Below, piece by piece: positions 32,576 to 41,591 of a DNA stretch of 64,000 nt; position 1 is the stretch's first letter, and every line of letters starts with the position of its first letter. Below the pieces are notes generated by a model. It made no database searches. It had not been told where the DNA came from and saw nothing but the letters and a program-made list of their open reading frames with translations. Source of the stretch: Arthrobacter oryzae (GTDB lineage Bacteria; Actinomycetota; Actinomycetes; Actinomycetales; Micrococcaceae); NCBI RefSeq assembly GCF_030812315.1, contig NZ_JAUSSM010000006.1, positions 1 through 64,000 of the forward strand, read 5' to 3'. Position numbers and translations under genes: made by a program.

Positions 32576-33796
32576 CTAGATCCTCGGCCGCCCGGACCAG
32601 CGGCGGGCCTTGAGCGCTGCGTGGAGCTCCAGCCGGACCATGCCCTTCAGAGGATCCACCCCGAGCACCTGCCGGATGCGGCCCAGCCGGTTGTAGATGC
32701 TGCTCCGGTGCAGGTGCAGCTTCGTGGCGACGTCCTGGACCGACCCGTCATTGTCGTAAAGGAGTTCCAGCACGGGCAGCAGTTCACCGTTCCGGTCGTG
32801 ATCTTCCAGGATGCGCCAGTACACGGATCCGGCGTCGGCCCACGCACCTGCGCCGCCTCCGGCGGAGGCCAGCAACTGGTATACGCCCGTCGCCCGGCAG
32901 TCCACCAGTTCGCCCAGCTGGGGATCCACGGCGGCGGCCTGGGCCGCCTGCTTCGACTCCCGGTAAGCATCCGCCAGTTCGCGCGGCTTGGCGAACCCTT
33001 CACTCGTCCCCAGGATGATCCGGTGAACCGGGCGCCCGGACCGTTTAGCGAGCTCCAACTGGTAGTGCACCAGCACCTGCGCGTGGGCCGCCCGGCCAAC
33101 AGACTCCCTGAACAGGATCACCGCGTGGGTTTCCGTGCCTGCGCTGAACAGCGCCGCATCCACGCCGATGGTGGCCTGCAACGCGGCTGAGCGGTGGATC
33201 AGCGTGGACGCGATGGGGTCGGACCCCTCCGACCAGCCGTCGGCGTCAAGCACGGTGACGAGCTGCCACGGGCCGCGCCCCTGGACTTCCTTCCAGCCGG
33301 CCACGGCAGCCACCGCGTTGGCCTCGCCGCGGCAGGCGCTCAGGAACTCCTGTTCCCGGCGGCGCCGGAACTCCGATTCGGCAGTGTTCGATTCAAGGAG
33401 CAGCCCGGAGAGCAGTTCGAGTTCGTCCCGGACGCCGGGCAACTGGGTGAGGATCGCCGTCGCGCTTTGATCCTCAATGTCCTGCTGCACCCACAGGTAG
33501 CCGACGCGGAAACCGCGCACCAGCAGCGGCACGCAGACCCGCCCCAGCATGCCCAGCTCTTCGTTGGCGGGCACGACGACGGGACGCACGGCCGTCGCAA
33601 TTCCGTGCGACAGCTGCCACGCCTTCACGTCCACCGGCACGCGTTTGCTCAGCAGGAAGTTCACCCGGACCCTGTCCGCGTGGGACTGGTTGGAGCTGTA
33701 GGCGAGCAAAACCCCGTCGAGATCCTCGAGCGACAGTCCCCGGCCGAGCTTCACGGCTACCTGTTCAACGAGCTGTTCAACATCCTGCTGGTGCAT
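32576..33796 (-). CDS. PucR/CdaR family transcriptional regulator, probably of alanine dehydrogenase
   Basis: A 406-residue regulator. The C-terminal HTH reads LLYDNDGSVQDVATKLHLHRSSIYNRLGRIRQVLGVDP, diagnostic of PucR-type proteins, with a GGDEF-like middle region and an N-terminal GAF-like sensor (GLSLEDLDGVLLAYSSNQ...VPLLVRGFRVGYLWV). It is divergent from alanine dehydrogenase, with a 16-base palindrome between. ATG at 33796 is chosen over GTG at 33805 because TAAGGT at 33804-33809 forms a -10 box 7 bases upstream, a leaderless start. Confidence 0.87.
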   Translation of the reverse strand: MHQQDVEQLVEQVAVKLGRGLSLEDLDGVLLAYSSNQSHADRVRVNFLLSKRVPVDVKAWQLSHGIATAVRPVVVPANEELGMLGRVCVPLLVRGFRVGYLWVQQDIEDQSATAILTQLPGVRDELELLSGLLLESNTAESEFRRRREQEFLSACRGEANAVAAVAGWKEVQGRGPWQLVTVLDADGWSEGSDPIASTLIHRSAALQATIGVDAALFSAGTETHAVILFRESVGRAAHAQVLVHYQLELAKRSGRPVHRIILGTSEGFAKPRELADAYRESKQAAQAAAVDPQLGELVDCRATGVYQLLASAGGGAGAWADAGSVYWRILEDHDRNGELLPVLELLYDNDGSVQDVATKLHLHRSSIYNRLGRIRQVLGVDPLKGMVRLELHAALKARRWSGRPRI

Positions 33797-33865
33797 GGTT
33801 GCCACCTTACTGCCCGGCGGCGCCGGACCGTGAACGGACAGCAGGCGACACCTGACGCTTCACGG

Positions 33866-33881
33866 CTCGACAGATGTCGAG
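33866..33881. promoter_or_regulatory. Palindrome between pucR-type gene and ald
   Basis: CTCGACA-GA-TGTCGAG is a perfect 7+7 inverted repeat in the 233-base divergent gap. A second nested structure lies just before it (CCGTGAA at 33828-33834 with TTCACGG at 33859-33865). These are the likely binding sites for the PucR-type regulator or another regulator of ald. Confidence 0.5.
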
Positions 33882-34029
33882 GCGAGAAACACAAAAACCC
33901 CGGAAACACGCGGAATGTGCCTTCGTCTGGCCGGGCACATCCTGTCAGCTACCTCACATGCGGATTTATTCTGGAAGTACAGATTCCCCGCACGTCCGGC
34001 CCACAAAGCCCCCAACGATGGAGCCCAAA

Positions 34030-35148
34030 ATGATCATCGGTGTCCCCAAAGAGATCAAGAACAACGAATTCCGCGTCGCCATCACCGCTGCCGGCGTCCA
34101 CGAGTTCCGCACCCACGGCCACACCGTCCTGGTCGAACGCGGTGCCGGCCTGGGTTCGGGCATCACCGACGAGGAATACGCCATCGCAGGCGCGGAGATC
34201 GTCGCCGATGCTGACGAGGTCTGGGCACGCGCCGACATGGTGATGAAGGTCAAGGAACCCATCGCCGCGGAATACCACCGCTTCCGCAAGGGCCTGATCC
34301 TGTTCACCTACCTCCACCTCGCCGCCGAGCCCGAGCTCACCAGCGAGCTCATCAACTCCGGCGTCACCGCGATCGCCTACGAAACCGTCCAGGAAGGCCG
34401 CACCCTTCCCCTGCTGGCCCCGATGTCCGAGGTCGCCGGCCGTCTCTCCGTCCAGGTCGGCGCCACCTCCCTGATGGCCCCCGCCGGCGGCAAAGGCGTG
34501 CTCCTCGGCGGCGTCCCCGGCGTCCGCCCGGCCAAGGTTGTTGTCCTGGGCGCGGGTGTTGCCGGGACCAACGCCGCCGCGATGGCCCTGGGCCTCGGCG
34601 CGGACGTCACCATCCTGGACATCAACATCAACCGGCTGCGTGAACTCGACGCCCAGTACCAGGGCCGCCTGAAGACCGTCGCGTCCAACAAGTACGAGAT
34701 CGAAAAGTCCGTGGTGGACGCGGACCTGGTCATCGGCTCCGTGCTGATCCCCGGCGCCAAGGCCCCCAAGCTGGTCACCAACGAACTCGTCTCCCGTATG
34801 AAGCCCGGCTCCGTGCTCGTCGACATCGCCGTGGACCAGGGCGGCTGCTTCGAAGACACCCGCCCCACCACGCACCAGGAACCCACGTACAAGGTGCACA
34901 ACACCATCTTCTACTGCGTTGCCAACATGCCCGGCGCCGTCCCCAACACGTCCACGTACGCACTCACCAACGTGACCCTGCGCTACGGCGTGGCCCTTGC
35001 CAACCTCGGCGTGAAGGCAGCGTTCGAGAAGGACCCCGCCCTCGCAGCCGGCCTCAACATCGCCGCCGGCCACGTGGCACACCACTCCGTCTCCGAGGCG
35101 CACAACCTGCCCCTCGTAGCTGACTGGCACGAACTGGTCTCGGCCTAA
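34030..35148 (+). CDS. ald: Alanine dehydrogenase
   Basis: A 372-residue enzyme converting alanine to pyruvate and ammonia with NAD. MIIGVPKEIKNNEFRVA at the start, Lys75 in MVMKVKEP and His96 in FTYLHLAAEP are the substrate-binding residues; VVVLGAGVAGTNAAAMALGLGA is the NAD site; DQGGCFEDTRPTTHQEPTY is the conserved lid. ATG at 34030 follows GGAGC. The divergent PucR-type gene is the likely regulator. A 20-bp-arm palindrome follows the stop. Confidence 0.95.
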   Translation: MIIGVPKEIKNNEFRVAITAAGVHEFRTHGHTVLVERGAGLGSGITDEEYAIAGAEIVADADEVWARADMVMKVKEPIAAEYHRFRKGLILFTYLHLAAEPELTSELINSGVTAIAYETVQEGRTLPLLAPMSEVAGRLSVQVGATSLMAPAGGKGVLLGGVPGVRPAKVVVLGAGVAGTNAAAMALGLGADVTILDININRLRELDAQYQGRLKTVASNKYEIEKSVVDADLVIGSVLIPGAKAPKLVTNELVSRMKPGSVLVDIAVDQGGCFEDTRPTTHQEPTYKVHNTIFYCVANMPGAVPNTSTYALTNVTLRYGVALANLGVKAAFEKDPALAAGLNIAAGHVAHHSVSEAHNLPLVADWHELVSA

Positions 35149-35159
35149 CTCGTGACCAG

Positions 35160-35238
35160 CGCCTGAACGGCGTCCATCCCCGCGTGCTCGCTCCTTCGTC
35201 GCTTAGACGCACGCTTCCGGATGGACGCCGTTCAGGCG
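35160..35238. repeat. Extragenic palindrome with 20-bp perfect arms between convergent genes
   Basis: Arms at 35160-35179 and 35219-35238 are perfect reverse complements; the 39-base interior has its own short GCGTG/CACGC stem. It lies between the end of ald and the end of the oxidoreductase gene and abuts the latter's stop codon. It may serve as a bidirectional terminator, but the long structured loop looks like a dispersed element. Confidence 0.8.
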
Positions 35239-36324
35239 TTAACGAGGCTGAGCCAGTTCCCGTGCTTCTTCTATTAATTTGAGGACTTCGACCGGGCCTG
35301 TTGGGTCCACTGGGAGCGGCAGGGACGAGGACGCGCCGCCGTCGTTGATCTTGTCTGCGAGGATCCGGTAGAACTCCGGGTACGCCCCGCGTTCGGTGGG
35401 CAGGCGGTCGAGGTGGCCGTCGCGGCCCAGGAGCCCGGCCCAGTCCTTGTCTTCAATGCCGTACTCTGCGTCCAGCGGACTGCCGCCGGCCACGATGTAC
35501 GGCTCCTGCGGGTCGATTCCGTGCTTCGTGTAGCCGCCTTCTGAGCCCAGGATCCGGTATCGGGGTCCCTGCTGGGCGCAGAGCATGTTCATCCACAGGT
35601 GGCTCACCACGCCCGAATCATGGTGCAGGGCCACGAACACGTCATCGTCGGTCTTTTCTCCCTGCCGCCGCGCCCGGAGTTCAGCGTGCGTCACGGTTGC
35701 GGGTCCGAACAGCTGCAGCGACTGGTCCATCAGGTGCGTCCCGAGGTCGAACAGGACGCCGCCGCCGTCGTCCGCCGTGGCTTCCGCCTTCCACGCCTTG
35801 GAGACTTCCGGGGCCCAGCGTTCGAACCGCGACTCGAACCGGGTGACCTTGCCCAGGGTGCCGCTTTCCACCAGGCCCTTCACGGTGAGGTAGTCCCCGT
35901 CCCAGCGGCGGTTCTGGAAAACCGTGAGCACGCGGCCAAGCCGGGCGGCGAGGTCCATCAGCTCCCGGCCCTCCTCGCTGCGTACCGCAAACGGCTTGTC
36001 GACGACGACGTCGAGGCCCGCTTCCAGCGCGGCCTTTGCCAACGGATGGTGTGTGGCCGGCGGCGTCCCGAGAACTATGAGGTCGAGGTCACCGGCGAGG
36101 GCCAGGATGTCGGCGGGGGTGTCAACGAGCCGTGCACCAGGGTGGCTGCCGGCAGCTTCGGCCTGCCTCCCGGCGTCGGACGTGGCAATAACGTCCAGGG
36201 AGTACGCGGGGTTGGCGGCGATCAGCGGCGTGTGGAACACGCGGCCGGACAATCCATATCCGGCTACTGCCGTGCGGATCCCGGGCTTAGTCGTGGCGGC
36301 GCTGGAGGTTGCTTCTGTGCTCAT
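35239..36324 (-). CDS. Gfo/Idh/MocA family oxidoreductase
   Basis: A 361-residue NAD(P)-dependent oxidoreductase. Rossmann start IRTAVAGYGLSGRVFHTPLIAANP, then DLIVLGTPPATHHPLAKAALEAGLDVVVDKPFAV with the EKP-like DKP motif, FQNRRWDGDYLTVKGLV and GVLFDLGTHLMDQSLQLFG with the catalytic His-region. The 'GYG.SGRVFHTP' form is shared with YdgJ/YvaA-type scyllo-inositol or sugar oxidoreductases. Substrate is not fixed. TAGCGT at 36331-36336, 6 bases before the ATG, predicts a leaderless start. Confidence 0.88.
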   Translation of the reverse strand: MSTEATSSAATTKPGIRTAVAGYGLSGRVFHTPLIAANPAYSLDVIATSDAGRQAEAAGSHPGARLVDTPADILALAGDLDLIVLGTPPATHHPLAKAALEAGLDVVVDKPFAVRSEEGRELMDLAARLGRVLTVFQNRRWDGDYLTVKGLVESGTLGKVTRFESRFERWAPEVSKAWKAEATADDGGGVLFDLGTHLMDQSLQLFGPATVTHAELRARRQGEKTDDDVFVALHHDSGVVSHLWMNMLCAQQGPRYRILGSEGGYTKHGIDPQEPYIVAGGSPLDAEYGIEDKDWAGLLGRDGHLDRLPTERGAYPEFYRILADKINDGGASSSLPLPVDPTGPVEVLKLIEEARELAQPR

Positions 36325-36343
36325 GGACCTACGCTACCCCCGG

Positions 36344-36488
36344 ACCCTCTCTCACTTCCTGCAGCGATCCACCCAACGCTCTCTCACCTCATGTGGGGAA
36401 ATGCCCAGGAACTGAGAGAGGATCGTCCAAAATCGGGCGCCTAGTGAGAGAGGGTTGCCAAAAAAGGCGGCGAAAAGTGAGAGAGCGT
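36344..36488. repeat. Cluster C of the ACGCTCTCTCACTT repeat
   Basis: Five copies: forward at 36344-36357 (ACC variant) and 36376-36389, then reverse at 36410-36423 (diverged), 36442-36455 (variant) and 36475-36488. The start-to-start spacing is 32, 34, 32 and 33 bases, matching cluster B, and again forward copies precede reverse copies. It starts 20 bases upstream of the oxidoreductase gene and lies downstream of the peptide transporter operon. Confidence 0.9.
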
Positions 36489-36514
36489 CGGCAGTTGAGC
36501 CGGGGATGATGACG

Positions 36515-36561
36515 AAGGGCCGGCACCCCCATGTGAAGAGATCACGGGAATGCTGGCCCTT
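36515..36561 (-). terminator. Stem-loop after the peptide transporter operon
   Basis: Arms 36515-36525 (AAGGGCCGGCA) and 36551-36561 pair over 11 positions with one G-T pair, about 50 bases beyond the end of the substrate-binding protein gene on the minus strand. The loop is 25 bases. Probable terminator. Confidence 0.6.
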
Positions 36562-36611
36562 GCGCTCGCGCGGCGCTGCTGTTGCTTCGCGCCGGGATTG
36601 AGGGGCTGTGG

Positions 36612-38321
36612 CTACTTCTTTTCCCAGCCGATGGTGGTCCAGTCTGGAACCTGCGAGGCGCTCTTGAACAGGGACGGGCCGTAGTTGGCCAGGCCGGTGC
36701 GCACGAACGAGATCTGCGGCCCGTTCATCACCACACCCATGGAGAAGTACTTGGCCATGTGCTTCTTTTCAACTTCCATGGCTGCCTTGTTGCGCTCAGC
36801 GTTGTCCTCGATGGAGCTGAGCTTCTTGATCTCGGCATCCAGCTCGGCATCGCCGAGTCCGTTTTCATTGGTCTTGGAGTCGTAGAACTGCTTGACGGTG
36901 TCCGTTGCGTCCGGGCCCACGCCGTAGCCGGAGACACTCAGGGAGAAGTCGCGGCTGCCCAGCACCTTGCCGAAGTCGGCGGAGGCGCGCTGGTCGATAC
37001 CGACGTCCATGCCGCCGGCCTGGAGCTGCTTCTGCAGGGTCTGTGCGAAGGCCAGGGTGGTGGGGTCGTCACCGAAGTTGCTGATCTTGAAGGCCGCAGG
37101 AGCGCCGTCCTTCTCCATGATGCCGGCGGCATTGGGCTTGTAGCCGGCGTCGGTGAGGACCTTCTTGGCGGCCTCAGGACCGGTTTCCGTGGCCGGGTAG
37201 TTGTCCTGGTAGTACTTGGAGAACGGCAGCAGCATCATCGAGCCGGAACTGGGTTCTTCCCAGTTCAGCCCGTTGAACCGGACTTTGCGCAGGGCTTCCC
37301 GGTCCACGGCGGTGAAGATCGCCTTGCGGATGGCGACGTCGGTCATCGGGGCCTTCTGGGCATTAAGGTTCAGGCCGCCGGCAAACAGCCGCTGGCCACG
37401 GCGGATCTCGGAATTCTTGGTGCCGTCGAGCTGCTTGTACAGCGCGATGGTGTTGGCGGAGATGCCGTCGATTTCACCGTTCTTGAACGCAGCAACCTGG
37501 GCGCTGGTCTCCAGCTGTCGGAAGACGACCTTTTCCAGGACGGGCTTGGCGCCCCACCACTTGTCGTTCTGGGCCAGCGTCACCGTCTTCGCGGCACTGT
37601 CGTACTTGTCCACCTTGAACGGTCCCGCCATCCACTCGGCGTGCATCTCACCGGTGAAGCCGGTGTTGAAGATCTCCGGAGTGTTCACTGCGGGGTGGAT
37701 GAGGCCGGTGAAGAGGGCGTCCAGCGGGAAAACCGGCTGGGTGGTGGTGACAACGACTTCCTTGTCGCTGGAACCGGCCTGGACGGAGTCTACGAACTCG
37801 TAGGCGCCGGAAGTGACGACGTCGATGTCCTTGTTCTCGCCCTTGAGCATGTTCCAGGTGTTCTGGAAGGCCTTGACGTCGATGGGTGTGCCGTCGTTGT
37901 ACGTGGCTTTTTCGTTGACCTTGATGGTGATGGTCTGCTTGCCGTCCTTGACCTCGCTCTTGACGTCCTCGCAGAAGTCCTTGTTCGGCGTTGCCGTGCC
38001 GTCGAAGTCGAAGTTCCAGCAGCCCCAGGTGCCCGCGCCGTCGATGGGACGGTGCAGCGCAGTGTTGTCTCCGCTGTTGCCGGTGTTGGAAAAACCGTTG
38101 AAGTCCGGGCCGATGCTGCCCAGCGGAAGCGTCACGGTGCCGCCCTGTTCCAGGTCCTTGGCGTCCTTGGCGTTGATGCTGATCAGCTTGGTGAGGTCGC
38201 TGCCGGCGTCCTGGCCCTTGCCGGCGTCGGGACCGGAGGGGGTCCCGCCTCCGCCGCAGCCCGTGAGCGCGAGCGCTGCCGCAACGGCAGCCACCCCGCC
38301 AACCTTGGTCAGATTCTTCAT
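36612..38321 (-). CDS. Peptide ABC transporter substrate-binding lipoprotein (family 5)
   Basis: A 569-residue extracytoplasmic solute-binding lipoprotein. Signal MKNLTKVGGVAAVAAALALTGCGGGG gives lipobox LTGC. Family 5 (OppA/DppA) features: GTVTLPLGSIGPDFNGF, ATYNDGTPIDVKAFQNTWN, AGPFKVDKYD and the late AIRKAIFTAVDREALRKVRFNG. ATG at 38321 overlaps the end of the ATPase gene as ATGA. Being last in the operon is unusual, since binding proteins usually come first. Confidence 0.92.
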   Translation of the reverse strand: MKNLTKVGGVAAVAAALALTGCGGGGTPSGPDAGKGQDAGSDLTKLISINAKDAKDLEQGGTVTLPLGSIGPDFNGFSNTGNSGDNTALHRPIDGAGTWGCWNFDFDGTATPNKDFCEDVKSEVKDGKQTITIKVNEKATYNDGTPIDVKAFQNTWNMLKGENKDIDVVTSGAYEFVDSVQAGSSDKEVVVTTTQPVFPLDALFTGLIHPAVNTPEIFNTGFTGEMHAEWMAGPFKVDKYDSAAKTVTLAQNDKWWGAKPVLEKVVFRQLETSAQVAAFKNGEIDGISANTIALYKQLDGTKNSEIRRGQRLFAGGLNLNAQKAPMTDVAIRKAIFTAVDREALRKVRFNGLNWEEPSSGSMMLLPFSKYYQDNYPATETGPEAAKKVLTDAGYKPNAAGIMEKDGAPAAFKISNFGDDPTTLAFAQTLQKQLQAGGMDVGIDQRASADFGKVLGSRDFSLSVSGYGVGPDATDTVKQFYDSKTNENGLGDAELDAEIKKLSSIEDNAERNKAAMEVEKKHMAKYFSMGVVMNGPQISFVRTGLANYGPSLFKSASQVPDWTTIGWEKK

Positions 38322-40609
38322 GGTTTTCCCTTCATTTTTGGTGCGAGATTGGTGCTTTGGGGATCGGGCAAGTCGGTTTCGTGGACGATCAGCATGTCCG
38401 CGTCGAGCTCGCCGTCGGGGAAGAAACAGGCGAACTGCTGGTCCGGCGCCGCCGTCGCCGCCGCGGTCACTTGCGGAGAGCCGACGGGTTCCAGTGGTGG
38501 CTCGAGCGTAAGGCATTTTTCCTGTTTCGCCGCAGGAAGCGCGGCGAACACGGGGCAGCGCGTCGCGAAGTTGCAGCCTGTGGGCGCATCCAGCGGCGAC
38601 GGGAGGTCGCCCTGGAGGATGATGCGTTCACGGGTCCGTTCCAGCCGGGGGTCCGGCACCGGGATCGCGGACAGGAGGGCCCGGGTGTAGGGGTGGCGCG
38701 GGTTGTCGAAGACATTGTCCACATCGCCGATCTCCACGATCTTGCCCAGGTACATCACTGCCACCCGGTTGGAGATGTGGCGCACCACGGACAGGTCGTG
38801 GGCCACCATGAGGTAGCTCAGGCCCAGCTCTGCGCGGAGCTTGTCCAGGAGGTTGATGACGCCCGCCTGCACCGAGACGTCCAGCGCGGACACGGGTTCG
38901 TCGAGGACCACCAGCTTGGGGTTGACGGCGAGAGCCCGGGCTATGCCGATGCGCTGGCGCTGGCCGCCGGAGAACTGGTTGGGGAACCGGTTCACATGGT
39001 CCGGCTGGAGGCCCACCAGTTGCATCAATTCCATGATGCGCTTCCGGATTGCAGGCTTGGCCATCCCGGCGTTTTCGAGAGGCTCGGAAAGCACTTCATA
39101 GACGGTGAAGCGCGGGTCCAGTGCGCCGGTGGGGTCCTGGAACACCATCTGGAGTTCCTTGCGCATGGCGCTCTTGGTCCTGGCATCGGAGGCTGCCTTG
39201 TTGCTCAGCCCGCCGATGGTCACCTCGCCGTCCTGGTCCTTGTGGAACTCCATGATTTCCAGAAGGGTGGTGGTTTTCCCGCAGCCGGACTCGCCCACAA
39301 TCGAGAAGCACTCGCCCTCGCGGATATCGAAGCTCAGCCCGTCCACCGCCTTCACGGTACCGATCCGCCGTTTGATGAGCGAACCCTTCAGCAGCGGAAA
39401 GTGCTTCCGGACGTCCTTCAGCTCCAGGACCGTCCTGCGTTCCAGCCTCGGAACAGCATCGAAACGGGACACCGGAACGGCAGGAGCTTGGAAGATCTCG
39501 TGGACGTCAACATCGGCGCCGAGGGAGTCGGTCTTGACGCACGCGGCCTTGTGCGTCCCGTTGCCGGGCAGCCCGTTCCCTGCCTCCGGCGGACCGCCGA
39601 CCGCCCGCAGCTCCGGCTCCCCATGGAGGCATGCGTCGCCCACGAGCGGGCACCGCGGGGCAAAGGAGCATCCGGTGGGCGAGTGGATGAGGTTCGGCGG
39701 TATGCCTTCGATGGGCACCAGCGAGATCTTTTCCGAGGCGTCCACGCGAGGCACCGCACCCAGCAGGCCCATGGTGTAGGGCATCCGCGGGTTGTAGTAG
39801 ATGTCTTCAACGCTGCCGGTTTCCACCGGCTTTCCGGCGTACATCACCATGATGTCGTCCGCCATGCCGGCCACCACGCCCAGGTCGTGGGTGATCATTA
39901 CGACGGCGGCGCCGGTCTCCTCCTGCGCGGTGTGGAGCACCTCCAGCACCTGCGCCTGGATGGTGACGTCCAGCGCCGTCGTCGGCTCATCCGCGACGAG
40001 CACCCGCGGATTGTTGGCAATCGCGATGGCGATCATGACGCGCTGGCGCATGCCGCCGGAGAATTCGTGCGGGAACGCCTTCAGGCGGTCCTTGGGGCTG
40101 GGGATTCCCACCATGCCAAGAAGCTCGACGGCGCGGGCTTCCGTTGCCTGTTTGCTCATCTTCGGATGGTGGACGGTGAGTGCTTCGATGATCTGATGAC
40201 CCACTGTGTACACCGGGGTCAGGGAGGATAGCGGGTCCTGGAACACCATGGCGAGGTCGTTGCCGCGGTACCGGCACATGGCCTTGTCGCTGAGGCCCAG
40301 CAGTTCCGTGCCGTTCAACCGCACTGAACCGGTGACACCGGCTGTCGGGGGAAGCAGTCCCATGATGGCCAGGGAGGTCACGGATTTGCCCGAGCCGGAC
40401 TCTCCCACAATGCCGAGTGTCTTGCCGGGAAGGAGGTCGAAGTCCACGCCCCGTACCGCGTGGACCACACCGTTCTCCGAGTTGAACCGGACATTGAGGT
40501 CCCGGACCGACAGGACGGCATCCGCCGGGGCATAACCCGGCGCGTGCAGCCCGGCGACGTGCAGCCGCTCCGCGGTCATTTCCGTGCTAGCCGTGGTTTC
40601 GCTGCTCAT
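38318..40609 (-). CDS. Peptide ABC transporter, fused double ATPase (OppD-OppF type)
   Basis: A 763-residue protein with two complete ABC ATPase domains. Domain 1 (about 30-300): Walker A VGESGSGKS, signature FSGGMRQRV, Walker B VLVADEPTTALD. Domain 2 (about 395-690): VGESGCGKT, FSGGQRQRIGIARA, LVVLDEPVSALD. Each ends in the Cys-containing oligopeptide/dipeptide C-terminal motif (GCSFAPRCPL..ACL and GCNFATRCPVF). The fusion of OppD and OppF supplies both halves of the ATPase dimer from one gene. ATGA overlaps link it to the permease upstream and the binding protein downstream. Confidence 0.94.
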   Translation of the reverse strand: MSSETTASTEMTAERLHVAGLHAPGYAPADAVLSVRDLNVRFNSENGVVHAVRGVDFDLLPGKTLGIVGESGSGKSVTSLAIMGLLPPTAGVTGSVRLNGTELLGLSDKAMCRYRGNDLAMVFQDPLSSLTPVYTVGHQIIEALTVHHPKMSKQATEARAVELLGMVGIPSPKDRLKAFPHEFSGGMRQRVMIAIAIANNPRVLVADEPTTALDVTIQAQVLEVLHTAQEETGAAVVMITHDLGVVAGMADDIMVMYAGKPVETGSVEDIYYNPRMPYTMGLLGAVPRVDASEKISLVPIEGIPPNLIHSPTGCSFAPRCPLVGDACLHGEPELRAVGGPPEAGNGLPGNGTHKAACVKTDSLGADVDVHEIFQAPAVPVSRFDAVPRLERRTVLELKDVRKHFPLLKGSLIKRRIGTVKAVDGLSFDIREGECFSIVGESGCGKTTTLLEIMEFHKDQDGEVTIGGLSNKAASDARTKSAMRKELQMVFQDPTGALDPRFTVYEVLSEPLENAGMAKPAIRKRIMELMQLVGLQPDHVNRFPNQFSGGQRQRIGIARALAVNPKLVVLDEPVSALDVSVQAGVINLLDKLRAELGLSYLMVAHDLSVVRHISNRVAVMYLGKIVEIGDVDNVFDNPRHPYTRALLSAIPVPDPRLERTRERIILQGDLPSPLDAPTGCNFATRCPVFAALPAAKQEKCLTLEPPLEPVGSPQVTAAATAAPDQQFACFFPDGELDADMLIVHETDLPDPQSTNLAPKMKGKP

Positions 40610-41589
40610 TTGCTCTTCTTCTTTGCGGTCTTGTACTTCTTGCCCGTCTTGGCGCTCCCAACGGAACTGGAACTGGGGTCGAATGCGTCACGCAGGCCGT
40701 CGTTCATCATGGCCAGCGACCCCGTCAGCAGGAACATGACCATCAATGGAACCCAGAACATCCACGGAAAAGTGGCGACCTGCGACGTGGCCTGCCCGAT
40801 CAGCACGCCAAGGCTCACGTCCGGCACCTTGATGCCGATGCCGATGAACGAGAAAGCGACCTCGGCCAGGATGGCGCCCGTGACGCCGCGGGTGATGTCA
40901 AGGACCAGCAGGGAGCCGATGTTCGGGACCAGGTGCCGCCAGACGATCCGGCGGGCGGGAACACCCATGTACTGGGCTGCCTTGACGAAGTCGCGCTGCA
41001 TGAGGGACATCGAGAGGGAGCGGATCAGGCGGGCCGTACCCATCCAGCTGAACACCAGGAGCACGATGATCAGCAGGAGCCAGCTGGGAAGGTTCTCCCG
41101 CAGGCCGTTGCCACCGCCGCTGGTGGCAACTGCCACTACCAGCAGTGCCGGCATCATGATGAGGGCTTCCAGGACGAACAGCATGACCTTGTCCACTTTG
41201 CCACCGAAGTAGGCCATGGTGCAGCCGTAGACGGCGGCGATCAGCACCGAGACCAGGCCGACCACCAGTCCGATGAGGATGGAGATCCGGGTGCCCTCCA
41301 CCATGAGTGCGTAGAGGTCGATGCCGGCCTGGGACGTCCCCAGCAGGTGCTCCGCGGACGGCGGCATGCCGATGTTGAAGGGGTCGATGGTTTCCTTGTC
41401 CCAGGCGGAGAAGAATCCGCCCACGAAGGAGAGGACCGTCAGGGCGAGGAAGATGACCAGACCGGCCACGGCTGTCTTGTTCCGAAGGAAGCGCCGCAGG
41501 ATGATCGAGGACTTGGCGATCACGACGTCGTTCTCTATCCGTGCTTCCTCGGCAACGGCGGCGGGGTCGATCGCGTTCAGGTTCGTCAT
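40606..41589 (-). CDS. Peptide ABC transporter permease, OppC/DppC type
   Basis: A 327-residue permease with six helices. RRFLRNKTAVAGLVIFLALTVLSF is the conserved OppC N-terminal block, LLGTSQAGIDLYALMVEGTRISILIGL follows, and the EAA loop reads AAQYMGVPARRIVWRHLVPN. The C-terminus is Lys-rich. It lies 2 bases after OppB-type permease and its stop overlaps the ATPase start. Confidence 0.93.
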   Translation of the reverse strand: MTNLNAIDPAAVAEEARIENDVVIAKSSIILRRFLRNKTAVAGLVIFLALTVLSFVGGFFSAWDKETIDPFNIGMPPSAEHLLGTSQAGIDLYALMVEGTRISILIGLVVGLVSVLIAAVYGCTMAYFGGKVDKVMLFVLEALIMMPALLVVAVATSGGGNGLRENLPSWLLLIIVLLVFSWMGTARLIRSLSMSLMQRDFVKAAQYMGVPARRIVWRHLVPNIGSLLVLDITRGVTGAILAEVAFSFIGIGIKVPDVSLGVLIGQATSQVATFPWMFWVPLMVMFLLTGSLAMMNDGLRDAFDPSSSSVGSAKTGKKYKTAKKKSK

Positions 41590-41591
41590 GA

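Noticed and set aside
38357..40231. A 624-codon plus-strand frame opposite the double ATPase gene
   Set aside because: Antisense to a clear ABC ATPase; its residues are Arg/His/Gly-biased with no domain.
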